Assembly: GCA_028282295.1 (NCBI GenBank)
Contig: JANQIE010000085.1
Coordinates: 16,590-80,589 of the forward strand
Source of the DNA: Desulfobacterales bacterium
GTDB taxonomy: Bacteria > Desulfobacterota > Desulfobacteria > Desulfobacterales > JANQIE01
Length of the DNA: 64,000 nucleotides
Direction: 5' to 3'
Shown: piece after piece, positions 9,166 to 19,828 of the stretch
Numbering within the stretch: position 1 is the first letter of the stretch
Layout of the letters: each line of letters opens with the position of its first letter
Notes under the pieces: generated by a model
What the model was told of the DNA's origin: nothing
Databases searched by the model: none
Seen by the model: only the letters and a program-made list of their open reading frames with translations
Program-made: the position numbers and the translations under genes

Positions 9166-9339
9166 ACTGTCCGGTCCTTTATTTCATTTATTTCATTTTA
9201 TTCGCTTCGGTCCTGTACAACTTCTGATTTTGTCATTTGTTCCACTCCTTTTGAGCCGACCATTCATTTCCCGCGACCGAATTCAATCCATTGGCGACCG
9301 CCGGTAAGCGGTGTCACTAAATTGTTAGTCGGAGGAGCT

Positions 9340-10083
9340 ATGTGGAAATACCTGGTGTTGAGTATTTGCATTTGGGGGTCTATTGGGATTTTACCGAGTG
9401 ATACCGGCGCGTTTGATCTGGAGATCGTGACGGAGGAGTGGGCACCGTATAATTACAAGAATGGTGACGTGTTGACCGGATTTTCGGTGGAGATCGTTCG
9501 CGCCATTATTGCCGAGTTGGGCGAGAAACATGAAATTCATCTATATCCGCCGGCGCGAAGCTCCATGATGATTGAGAAAATGCCGAATGTGATGAAATTC
9601 TCATGGTTCCGCACACCGGCGCGGGAGAAAAATTTCAAATGGATCGGTCCCATTTCCCAGGATGCGGTCTATTTTTACAAGAAAAAAGGGGACCAGCGGG
9701 TCTTCAAGACAATCGAGGATATCAAGCGCGCCGACAATATTACGGTTCCGCATCGCGGTCTCATTTTGAAGCATGTTGAGGCGCTTGGAATTACGAACAT
9801 TACCAAAATCCCCAACAAGGAGGGGCAATTTCTGCACCTGTTTCGGGGTGAAGCGGATCTTTGCGTCAATTCAACTCCCCTGGGCATTGCCTACTATCTC
9901 GAAATGTTGAACATGCCTGCGGATGCCCTGGTGCAAACCCAGGTGAAGTTGTTGGAATTTCCGCTTTACATCGCGTGTTCCAAGGCGATTCCTGATAGTG
10001 TGGTCACCAAATGGCAAGAAGCGTTGGATCGCGTCAAGGCGTCAGGGCAATATAAGCGGATTTATGATAAGTATCTGAACTAG
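9340..10083 (+). CDS. Secreted solute-binding protein, polar amino-acid (SBP_bac_3) family
   Basis: A 247-residue protein with a signal peptide (about residues 1-24, cleavage near DTGAFDLE), exported to the periplasm. It has the type II binding-protein fold of amino-acid ABC transporters: EEWAPYNY, LTGFSVEIVRAI and the C-terminal LDRVKASGQYKRIYDKYL. The ATG at 9340 follows GGAGGAG. No permease or ATPase gene is nearby. It ends directly against the convergent hybrid kinase, so it may serve sensing rather than transport, but that link is only positional. The ligand is unknown. Confidence 0.85.
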   Translation: MWKYLVLSICIWGSIGILPSDTGAFDLEIVTEEWAPYNYKNGDVLTGFSVEIVRAIIAELGEKHEIHLYPPARSSMMIEKMPNVMKFSWFRTPAREKNFKWIGPISQDAVYFYKKKGDQRVFKTIEDIKRADNITVPHRGLILKHVEALGITNITKIPNKEGQFLHLFRGEADLCVNSTPLGIAYYLEMLNMPADALVQTQVKLLEFPLYIACSKAIPDSVVTKWQEALDRVKASGQYKRIYDKYLN

Positions 10084-12807
<2,724 letters not shown>

Positions 12808-12925
12808 TTCAGAATCATCATGACGAGATTATATTTCACAGCCTGTTCAGCATGAAATCCATAATTTCTGTTTGAACTCGATTTAAGTAGGGAGTGAAGG
12901 TGTTGTGTCTTGTAGACCTGCGTTG

Positions 12926-13022
12926 CGCCGGTGAAAACCGGAATCCGGATCCATGGTCCGGGATCCCCTCCAGGATCCCCCCCCAAGATCATCATAGATA
13001 TCGGATCGAGCCCGGCATGACA
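12926..13022. repeat. Degenerate dispersed palindromic repeat
   Basis: Read on the minus strand this begins GTCATGCCGGGCTCGATCCG and ends GGATTCCGGTTTTCACCGG. It has the same half-sites as the repeat at 2174-2237, but they are interrupted by a 35-bp central part rich in GGATCC and C-runs. It fills part of the 520-bp gap between the histidine kinase and topA. Confidence 0.45.
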
Positions 13023-13102
13023 AACAGATTTTTGATATATTTTTTGAATTACACCTCGATCTCTTGCGCCGGCATGGCGCTCAAGTCACTACGCCCTCTG
13101 AC

Positions 13103-13282
13103 CTATTGCACACGTAATATATCGTCCTCAAACCGACTTATCTTGAACCACGAGCCGCGCACGGGTGCCAGTGAAAACAACATCGCACCTTGGGTATCGA
13201 TATGTTTCGTCCGGCTATTTTGTTTTTCGGGGTAGAAAAGCGATGATGATTTCCATGCGTGGGTGGTGGGAATAACAAACAC
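13103..13282 (-). CDS. Possible small protein or gene remnant, unknown
   Basis: A 59-codon open frame with a GTG start at 13282 encodes a mixed-composition peptide ending GSWFKISRFEDDILRVQ. It has no clear ribosome-binding site and no recognised domain. Its amino-acid mix looks more protein-like than the overlapping frames, so it may be a 3' remnant of a longer gene. It lies in the otherwise gene-free 12.8-13.3 kb gap. Confidence 0.22.
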   Translation of the reverse strand: MFVIPTTHAWKSSSLFYPEKQNSRTKHIDTQGAMLFSLAPVRGSWFKISRFEDDILRVQ

Positions 13283-13327
13283 GGAAATTCGAACCGCAAC
13301 CGATCACAAGCCGCGGCGAGGCGGCCC

Positions 13328-15622
13328 TTATTCGCTCGGCCCTTTTTCACCCGGCCCTTTGTAACCGCACTCTTTATCCATGCACATTAAAAAAGTGCCC
13401 TCCCTTTTGGTGGTTTTTTCCAGTAGGAAACTCGCCTTGCAAACCGGGCAGGGAGTCGGCACCGGTTTATCCCAGGAGGCAAAATCGCAGCCGGGATATT
13501 TGTTGCAGCCATAAAAAACTTTGCCGCGCCGGGATCTTTTTTCGACCACGTCGCCCTTGCAATCCGGCCGGGGGCAGGTTACCCCGGTACTGTTGCCGGC
13601 ACCGTTGTTGCTGAGTGATTCGGTTTTCTTGCAATCCGGATAACCGCTGCAGGCGATAAATTTGCCGTAGCGTCCCTGTTTGATCACCATCGGTTTGCCG
13701 CAGTTCGGGCAGGTTTTGTCGGTGGCCTCTTCCTCGGCCACCTGCACGACCTGGACGGTCCCTTTTTCGTCACGGGTGTAATCGCTGGAAAAATTGCATT
13801 CCGGATAACCGCTGCATGCCAGGAACAGGCCGTTGCGGCCCATTTTGATGTGAAGCTGCTTTTGGCATTTGGGGCACTCAAGGCCGGTGGGCACACCGAC
13901 CGCCTTCATGCTCTGCATCCCCTCGGCGGCTTTTTCGAGATCCGCCTTAAATGGCTGGTAGAAAAGTCGCAACAGATTCAGAGAGTTCATGTCGGCCGAC
14001 TCAATGCGGTCAAGATCGGTTTCCATCTTGGCGGTAAAATCGACGTTGAACAGATGGGGGAAATTGGCCACCAACAAATCGTTGACAATAAACCCGAGTT
14101 CGGTGGGGTGAAAATACCCCTTGAGGAGTTCCACGTAGCCCTTGTCGCGAATTGTGGATAAAATACTGGCATAGGTGCTGGGCCGGCCGATGCCGTTTTC
14201 CTCCAGTTCCTTGACCAGCGACGCCTCGGAAAAACGGGGCGGCGGCATGGTAAAGTGCTGCTTGGGGTCGATTTTCTGAACCTTCAAAATATCGCCGACC
14301 GTCAGCTCCGGCAGGCGCGGTTTCTTCTTTTCCATTTCGCTTTGAATCTCTTCATCGGCCGAGAGATAAAGCTTCATGAAACCGGGAAACTTGATGGATG
14401 AGCCGCTGGCGTTGAACGTATACGCACCGGCTTTGACGGCCACGCTGATCTGGTTGATCAGCGCTTGTTGCATTTGCGAGGCGACAAAACGATTCCAGAT
14501 CAGACGGTACAGCTTGATTTGATCCTGACTCAAATAAGGAGCCACTTTTTTCGGAGTGTTGAACACCGAGGTTGGCCGAATGGCCTCGTGGGCGTCCTGC
14601 ACCTTGTTCTTGTTTTTAAAATAGCGCGGCTTTTTAAGGGCGTAGTCGTCGCCGTAGTTTTGTTTGATCAGGTCCTGGGCCTCGAGGGCGGCTTCCTGCG
14701 AAATACGGGTGGAGTCGGTTCGCATGTAGGTGATCAACCCCACCGGTTCGCCCGGCCCCAGATCGATCCCTTCATATAGCTGTTGCGCCACAATCATCGT
14801 TTTTTTGGCTGAAAAGCGTAGCTTGCGGATCGATTCCTGCTGTAATTTACTGGTGGTGAACGGGGGTTGGGGATTCCGTTTGGTGGTTTTTTTGAGGACC
14901 TTGTCGACGGTAAACGCGGCTTTTTCCAGATCGGCCAGGATTTTTTTGGCTGCCGCCTCATTGGGAATCTTGATTTTCTTGTCGTCCTTGCGGACCAGTT
15001 TGGCCGGGAAGGGTGGGGGCGTTCGGCCTTCCAAATGGGCGGTCATCGACCAGTATTCTTCCGGTTCAAATGCCTGGATCGCGCGTTCACGTTCGCAAAT
15101 GACCCGCACGGCCACCGATTGGACCCGCCCGGCGCTTAACCCGCCTTTGACTTTACGCCACAGCAGCGGTGACACCTGGTACCCCACCAGCCGATCCAGA
15201 ATACGCCGGGCCTGTTGGGCTTCATATTTGTTCTTGTCCAGGATCAGAGGTTTGGTCATGGCTTCCTGGATGGCCTTTTTGGTCAGTTCGTGAAACAGCA
15301 CCCGATGAAAATTGCGGCCTTTTTTCTTGAGCACATCGGCGGTATGCCAGGCAATCGCCTCGCCTTCGCGGTCCGGGTCGGGGGCCAGGTAGATGTCGGC
15401 AGCGTTGCCGGCCGCCTTTTTCAAGGCGCTGATCACCTTTTGTTTGCCGGGGATACTGCGATATTTCGGTTTGAAGTCGTTTTCAATATCAATCCCGATT
15501 TCCTTGGTCGGCAGATCCTTGATATGCCCCACGGTGGCGGCAATATTAAAATCTTTGCCGAGGTATTTTTTGATGGTGCGTACTTTGGTGGGTGACTCTA
15601 CAACAACAAGTGGTTTGCTCAC
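13328..15622 (-). CDS. topA: DNA topoisomerase I TopA
   Basis: A 764-residue type IA topoisomerase that relaxes negative supercoils. The TOPRIM domain spans about 3-115, with the VVESPTKVRTIKKYL glutamate and DPDREGEAIAWH acidic cluster near 82-93. The catalytic tyrosine is Tyr299 in LITYMRTDSTR. The C-terminus carries four zinc-ribbon units (about 590-760), each with paired CxxC-type motifs; the last two are adjacent. This is a full-length bacterial enzyme. It lies 19 bp downstream of dprA, presumably in the same transcript. Confidence 0.97.
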   Translation of the reverse strand: MSKPLVVVESPTKVRTIKKYLGKDFNIAATVGHIKDLPTKEIGIDIENDFKPKYRSIPGKQKVISALKKAAGNAADIYLAPDPDREGEAIAWHTADVLKKKGRNFHRVLFHELTKKAIQEAMTKPLILDKNKYEAQQARRILDRLVGYQVSPLLWRKVKGGLSAGRVQSVAVRVICERERAIQAFEPEEYWSMTAHLEGRTPPPFPAKLVRKDDKKIKIPNEAAAKKILADLEKAAFTVDKVLKKTTKRNPQPPFTTSKLQQESIRKLRFSAKKTMIVAQQLYEGIDLGPGEPVGLITYMRTDSTRISQEAALEAQDLIKQNYGDDYALKKPRYFKNKNKVQDAHEAIRPTSVFNTPKKVAPYLSQDQIKLYRLIWNRFVASQMQQALINQISVAVKAGAYTFNASGSSIKFPGFMKLYLSADEEIQSEMEKKKPRLPELTVGDILKVQKIDPKQHFTMPPPRFSEASLVKELEENGIGRPSTYASILSTIRDKGYVELLKGYFHPTELGFIVNDLLVANFPHLFNVDFTAKMETDLDRIESADMNSLNLLRLFYQPFKADLEKAAEGMQSMKAVGVPTGLECPKCQKQLHIKMGRNGLFLACSGYPECNFSSDYTRDEKGTVQVVQVAEEEATDKTCPNCGKPMVIKQGRYGKFIACSGYPDCKKTESLSNNGAGNSTGVTCPRPDCKGDVVEKRSRRGKVFYGCNKYPGCDFASWDKPVPTPCPVCKASFLLEKTTKREGTFLMCMDKECGYKGPGEKGPSE

Positions 15623-15641
15623 GACGGTCCTCTTTTATGCT

Positions 15642-16784
15642 TCAACGTGATGCCTGGTTTTCACGGACAAAATGTTTGCCCGGTAGTTGGTTAATATAAC
15701 CATTGATTTCAAGGTCGAGCAAAATTTCGGATAATTTTGCAGGCGCCAAGCCGGTTAAGCGTGTCAGTTCATCGATATGAATCGCATAGGGTTCCAGCGC
15801 GTCGAGGACGCGCAATTGGTCGGCCGGCAGCCCCTTGTCCGGCGGCGTGCCGGCAGCGGGCGCCGGTTCTTCATTGCGTAGCGACGCCAGCACGGCCGGT
15901 TCGATTTGCGGCATCAATTCATCCAGAATGTCCCGGCCGTTCTCAATCAGTTTGGCGCCTTCGCGGATCAAGCGATGCGTGCCGCTGCTGCTTTGGGACT
16001 GAATGCTGCCGGGCACAGCGAACACCTCCCGATTTTGCTCCATGGCCAAGCGCGCCGTGATCAAAGATCCGCTTTTTTGCGCCGCTTCCACGATGACGGT
16101 TCCCATGGTCATGCCGCTGATGATGCGGTTACGCTGGGGAAAATGGAACGGTTCCGGCGCGGCGTTCATGGGAAATTCGCTGACCACCGCGCCGTTTGCG
16201 GCGATCTGCTTGAACAAGGCGCGGTTTTGGGGTGGATATATCCGATCCAAACCACTGCCCAAAACCGTTATAGTCCGCCCTTGGGCGGCTAATGCGCCAT
16301 TGTGGGCGGCGGTATCGATGCCGCGCGCACCGCCGCTGACAATGGTGAAACCGGCCCCGGCCAGTTCGCCGGCCAATTGATGCGCGTTTTTCAAGCCGTA
16401 GCGCGTGGCCTTGCGCGATCCCACAATGGCTGCGGCCGGCTCCAGGTTCTCCAACGTCCCCTCGACGTACAGAATCGGCGGCGGGTCCGGAATCCGTTGC
16501 AGCAGGAGCGGATATTGCGGTGAATCCAGGGTGACCAACCGGCAGCCACAATCCCGTACACGGTCAAGATCCCGACGGACGGCGTCACTTGCCCGGGGCT
16601 TTCGTAGCGCATTTGCCAGACGCACCGATACCCCTTTCACACGGCCAAGTGCGTCGCGGTCGGCGCAAAAAATATTCTGCGGCGTTTTAAACTGTTCAAT
16701 TAGTCGTTTTATTAGATAGTTACCGACGCCCGGAATACTCTTCAGAATCAGCCAGGCCAGCTCCGGCTCCATACGTGACTGCAA
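15642..16784 (-). CDS. dprA: DNA processing protein DprA
   Basis: A 380-residue protein that binds incoming single-stranded DNA and loads RecA during transformation. It has an N-terminal SAM/HhH-like helical region (PGVGNYLIKRL). The extended Rossmann domain includes VGSRKATRYG near 122, SGGARGIDTAAH, VLGSGLDRIYPPQN, SEFPMNAAPEPFHFPQRNRIISG and SGSLITARLA. A C-terminal winged-helix (about 310-375) follows. The start may be the ATG at 16784 or a few codons later. A terminator at 16814-16857 isolates it from upstream genes. Confidence 0.95.
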   Translation of the reverse strand: MQSRMEPELAWLILKSIPGVGNYLIKRLIEQFKTPQNIFCADRDALGRVKGVSVRLANALRKPRASDAVRRDLDRVRDCGCRLVTLDSPQYPLLLQRIPDPPPILYVEGTLENLEPAAAIVGSRKATRYGLKNAHQLAGELAGAGFTIVSGGARGIDTAAHNGALAAQGRTITVLGSGLDRIYPPQNRALFKQIAANGAVVSEFPMNAAPEPFHFPQRNRIISGMTMGTVIVEAAQKSGSLITARLAMEQNREVFAVPGSIQSQSSSGTHRLIREGAKLIENGRDILDELMPQIEPAVLASLRNEEPAPAAGTPPDKGLPADQLRVLDALEPYAIHIDELTRLTGLAPAKLSEILLDLEINGYINQLPGKHFVRENQASR

Positions 16785-16813
16785 ATTTGTTGCCTATCCT
16801 TGATGAGATTATC

Positions 16814-16857
16814 AAAAAAAATAAAAAAGAACCTTCTTCCGGCGAGGGGGAGAAGGT
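16814..16857 (-). terminator. Rho-independent terminator downstream of the toxin/immunity candidate pair
   Basis: Read on the minus strand, ACCTTCT(C)CC pairs with GG(A)AGAAGGT across a short loop and is followed by a long U-rich tract (16814-16829). It would end transcription of the genes at 17031-17842 just before dprA. The remaining 170 bp up to 17031 contain only AT-rich TTAAGAATT-type inverted sequence. Confidence 0.75.
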
Positions 16858-17030
16858 CGTTGTGAGGGCAAGTTGTTGTTTGTCATGAAAACCATTAAAA
16901 TCAATTAAGAATTATGAATTGGGAATTAAGAATCGCGGTTGGCCGTCATGATAAAAACGAGTACTATCCGTTGTTCTTAATTCTTAATGTTGACGACTAA
17001 ACGATTCAGTCAGGCCGGCAATCATTTAAA

Positions 17031-17336
17031 TCAGCGGTGCGGTTTTTTGCGCCCGCTGGGTTTGTGTTTGAGCATGTCTTGTGTCCGCGACCAAACATAT
17101 TGCGACAGCAAAGTGATAATGATGACAAATAGTAATGAAAGTGTAAGCATGTATAATAATTCGAAGTCGGATAATTCCTCACCATTTGCAATGTCGAAAA
17201 GGCTTGTGAGCCAGATTGAGGTTTTTTCCGGAGGGCGCGGAAACATGTCCGGATGTTTACCCCAGAAATAAACCAATGAGAAGGTTGCTCCGATAATCCA
17301 AGTTCCAACAAAAAATTTTTTGATGGACGGCTTCAT
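17031..17336 (-). CDS. Small two-TM membrane protein, candidate immunity protein
   Basis: A 101-residue protein. One hydrophobic helix lies at about residues 8-26 and another at about 62-80. The 35-residue stretch between them is probably periplasmic, and the C-terminal tail is basic (KHKPSGRKKPHR). No known family is recognised. Its ATG overlaps the stop of the Tlde1-like gene upstream by 4 bp, so the two are translationally coupled. Pairing with a peptidoglycan-targeting toxin and a periplasm-exposed loop suggests an immunity role, which is inference. Base composition is clearly lower in GC than the flanking core genes, suggesting transfer. Confidence 0.6.
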   Translation of the reverse strand: MKPSIKKFFVGTWIIGATFSLVYFWGKHPDMFPRPPEKTSIWLTSLFDIANGEELSDFELLYMLTLSLLFVIIITLLSQYVWSRTQDMLKHKPSGRKKPHR

Positions 17337-17842
17337 CTAACCGTCACCTTGCCGTAGGCTTCCAAACCCACTTCCGGTATGGTAACAGTCTCACTTCCTT
17401 TTAAAATTGTTCGCAAAAAATTGTAGTCAGATTGTTTTTCAATGACAATACATCCATAGCTTAGTCCCAAAGGTCCTTTGGGGTGAAGCCTAAATTTTCC
17501 TCTTTTTACCAAGTTACAATAAGTTTCATCATCGATTTTTTCATCAATTGCGTATAATGCAAACCATTCGTCCCTGCCTGTGAATAAATCTCGCAACGGA
17601 CCGAGGAGACCTCCGGATTGTCTATCGAAGATATAATAAGAACCTGGTGGAATGGGTCCTAAATTGGGTAGACAGACTGAAATTCTTCGATTTCTATGTT
17701 CGCCGACACCTGAGAATGCTGCAAATTTTGTCACTCCAGCTTGGAAAACACTCATGAATTCATTGTTTAGTGTGAATGAACAATTAACCAATCTATTTCT
17801 CTTTTCATTTAATGGTGCTTCAAGTTTATTATCCAATGCCAT
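17333..17842 (-). CDS. Tlde1-like (DUF2778) L,D-transpeptidase-type effector candidate
   Basis: A 169-residue protein resembling the DUF2778/Tlde1 family, type VI effectors related to L,D-transpeptidases that damage peptidoglycan in the periplasm. Visible family features are FSGVGEHRNR (about residue 44), NLGPIPPGSYYIFDRQ (about 60-75) and the catalytic-type block RLHPKGPLGLSYGCIVIE (about 117-134), with the nucleophilic cysteine in SYGC and the upstream histidine. There is no signal peptide, as expected for a contact-delivered effector. It is 28 bp downstream of cpoB with no good ribosome-binding site. No secretion genes are in the window. A housekeeping YkuD-like role is possible but less likely. 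Confidence 0.72.
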   Translation of the reverse strand: MALDNKLEAPLNEKRNRLVNCSFTLNNEFMSVFQAGVTKFAAFSGVGEHRNRRISVCLPNLGPIPPGSYYIFDRQSGGLLGPLRDLFTGRDEWFALYAIDEKIDDETYCNLVKRGKFRLHPKGPLGLSYGCIVIEKQSDYNFLRTILKGSETVTIPEVGLEAYGKVTVR

Positions 17843-17869
17843 TAACTTGCTGTAGGAGGAGCGGCTTTT

Positions 17870-18712
17870 TTATTCTCGTATTTTTTTAAGCATTTGCTCA
17901 GCCTTGCCGCCGGCCTTGCTGAAGGGGTAGCTTTTGATTACTTCCTTTAAGAAAATGCGCGCATTGGCTTTATCGTTGACTGACAGATAGGCGTAGCCGG
18001 TTTTCAACAGTGCGTCCGGCACTTTGCTGCCGTCCGGGTACTTTAGTACGACGTTTTTAAAAATCTGAATCGATTCCTGGAATCGTTTTTCCGCGTAGTG
18101 GCATTCCCCGGCCCAATAGAGCGCATTGTCCGCCAGGTCGTGGGTGGGGTGTTGCTGCGCCATGCGCATGAAAAGTGGCAACGCCTCACTGTATTTATTC
18201 TCCTGATAGGCGGCAAGCGCCTTGCGATAGAGGGTCTCCGCGCTGACTGCGGGGGCTTTGGGCGGTTTTGCCGGTTGGGCGGCCGGCGGGGGCTGCGGCG
18301 TCAACCGGGCCATTGGCGCCTTTGCCGGTGCCGGTGTTTGCGGCGCAACAGCCGATGTCTGCGGTGCTTTTGACGGCCCTAAGTCAGATGTCCGTATTTT
18401 ACCGAACGCGTTGTTGGGGGCTTGCGGCTGCGGTGCCCTGGCCGCGGGTGCTTTGTGACCCGGCAGGTCGTTTTTGCCAACACCGAGCCGCTCCATGTCG
18501 CGCAGGGTGCGTTGGTGGTTGTCGACCATAAATTGAATCACCGAGATTCGATGATAGATCTCCTCCAACTTGCGGTTGGCTTCGGCGATCTGTTTTTCCA
18601 GCAACATGATGTTGGTGCGGTAGGGGTCTTCCACCTTTGGGGCCGTTGTGGCGCAACCTGCCAACAAGGTGGTGAACACGGCGAACGTAATCAAGACGCG
18701 GGCATGTCTCAT
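17870..18712 (-). CDS. cpoB: Tol-Pal associated protein CpoB/YbgF-like lipoprotein
   Basis: A 280-residue periplasmic protein. The signal peptide ends in a lipobox (TTLLAGC, Cys at about 22). A short coiled-coil (about 35-75) and a long Ala/Pro-rich linker (about 95-165) follow, then three TPR units to the C-terminus (ALPLFMRMAQQHP, SIQIFKNVVLKYP, ARIFLKEVIKSYP). This is the YbgF/CpoB layout, coordinating outer-membrane constriction with peptidoglycan synthesis. The ATG at 18712, with GGAG ahead, is chosen over one 16 codons upstream inside secF because it begins the signal peptide. No other tol-pal genes are present here. Confidence 0.85.
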   Translation of the reverse strand: MRHARVLITFAVFTTLLAGCATTAPKVEDPYRTNIMLLEKQIAEANRKLEEIYHRISVIQFMVDNHQRTLRDMERLGVGKNDLPGHKAPAARAPQPQAPNNAFGKIRTSDLGPSKAPQTSAVAPQTPAPAKAPMARLTPQPPPAAQPAKPPKAPAVSAETLYRKALAAYQENKYSEALPLFMRMAQQHPTHDLADNALYWAGECHYAEKRFQESIQIFKNVVLKYPDGSKVPDALLKTGYAYLSVNDKANARIFLKEVIKSYPFSKAGGKAEQMLKKIRE

Positions 18713-18735
18713 TGCGACTCCTTCATCCGGTGCGG

Positions 18736-19773
18736 TTATTTTTTTGCGCGACCCTGCCACGCCAGCAGAATCGGACTGGCTACATAGATAGATGAATAGG
18801 TCCCGACCATGACACCGACGATCAGAGCAAAGGCAAAGTCGTGGATGATGCCGCCGCCGAGCACAAACAGGGTCACGACCACGACCAGGGTGGTAAACGA
18901 GGTCAGGATGGTCCGGCCCAGGGTTTCGTTGACACTGCGGTTGATGATGGTGGTCAGGGGATTGCGGTGATATTTTCGCAGGTTTTCACGGATACGATCG
19001 TAAACGATAATCGTGTCGTTGAGCGAATACCCGATAATCGTCAGCAACGCGGCGATAATCGGCAAGGTAAATTCTTTGTCGAAAATGGAAAACAGGCCGA
19101 CGGTGATCGTCACATCATGAATCAACGCCACGATGGCGCCCATGGCATATTTTAGCTCCAGGAACCAGAACAGGGCAATGGCCACAATCAGCGCGCCCAC
19201 CATGAGCCAGGGAATATTAAAACCGACTGACTTGAACAGATAGACCGCCAGCGCCAGGACGGCGGCGATAACGATGCTGACCATCCATTTCAGCTCGAAA
19301 CGTCCTGAAATATAAACCGTGATCAGAAGCAGGGCGATAAACATCGCCAGCAGGGCTTTTTCCCGCAGGCTTTTGCCGACCTGAGGGCCGACCATCTCGA
19401 ACGATTCGATGCTGAGTTTGACACCGGTGGCCGCTTCGATCGCGCCTTGCATTTTGGTGCTGATGGCGTCATCGGCGGCGACGTTGCTGTCGATCAGGAT
19501 GCGGTAGGTGTTCGCGCCGGGCCGATCGTACTGTTGAACCGACGCATTGCCCAGTTCAATGGCGGCCAGACCGGCCTTGAGGGCCTCGATCGACACCTGT
19601 GACTCAAATTTGATCCGCATTTCCGCGCCGCCGACAAAATCAATCCCTTGCTTGGGGCCGCCGTGAATGACCAGGGAGATGATACTGATCAGAATCATGG
19701 CCACCGAAATGGCAAACGCGACTTTGCGAAAGCCGATGAAATTGATGTTGATATCAGGTTTAATCAGTTGCAT
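18736..19773 (-). CDS. secF: Protein translocase subunit SecF
   Basis: A 345-residue inner-membrane protein of the Sec export motor accessory complex. Six transmembrane helices are visible, the first at about 17-37, followed by a periplasmic P1-type domain (GIDFVGGAEMRIKFE). The membrane part contains YSLNDTIIVYDRIRENLR, the signature of SecF. It lies 55 bp downstream of secD and 23 bp upstream of the cpoB start, in the run yajC-secD-secF. Confidence 0.96.
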   Translation of the reverse strand: MQLIKPDININFIGFRKVAFAISVAMILISIISLVIHGGPKQGIDFVGGAEMRIKFESQVSIEALKAGLAAIELGNASVQQYDRPGANTYRILIDSNVAADDAISTKMQGAIEAATGVKLSIESFEMVGPQVGKSLREKALLAMFIALLLITVYISGRFELKWMVSIVIAAVLALAVYLFKSVGFNIPWLMVGALIVAIALFWFLELKYAMGAIVALIHDVTITVGLFSIFDKEFTLPIIAALLTIIGYSLNDTIIVYDRIRENLRKYHRNPLTTIINRSVNETLGRTILTSFTTLVVVVTLFVLGGGIIHDFAFALIVGVMVGTYSSIYVASPILLAWQGRAKK

Positions 19774-19828
19774 GCAACTTGTCCTTTTTGATTGAAAAGA
19801 TTCAAACCGGAACCGCGTCCGGCCAATA

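Noticed and set aside
12894-13235. 113-codon plus-strand frame before topA
   Set aside because: Runs through the dispersed repeat at 12926-13022 and resembles no protein.
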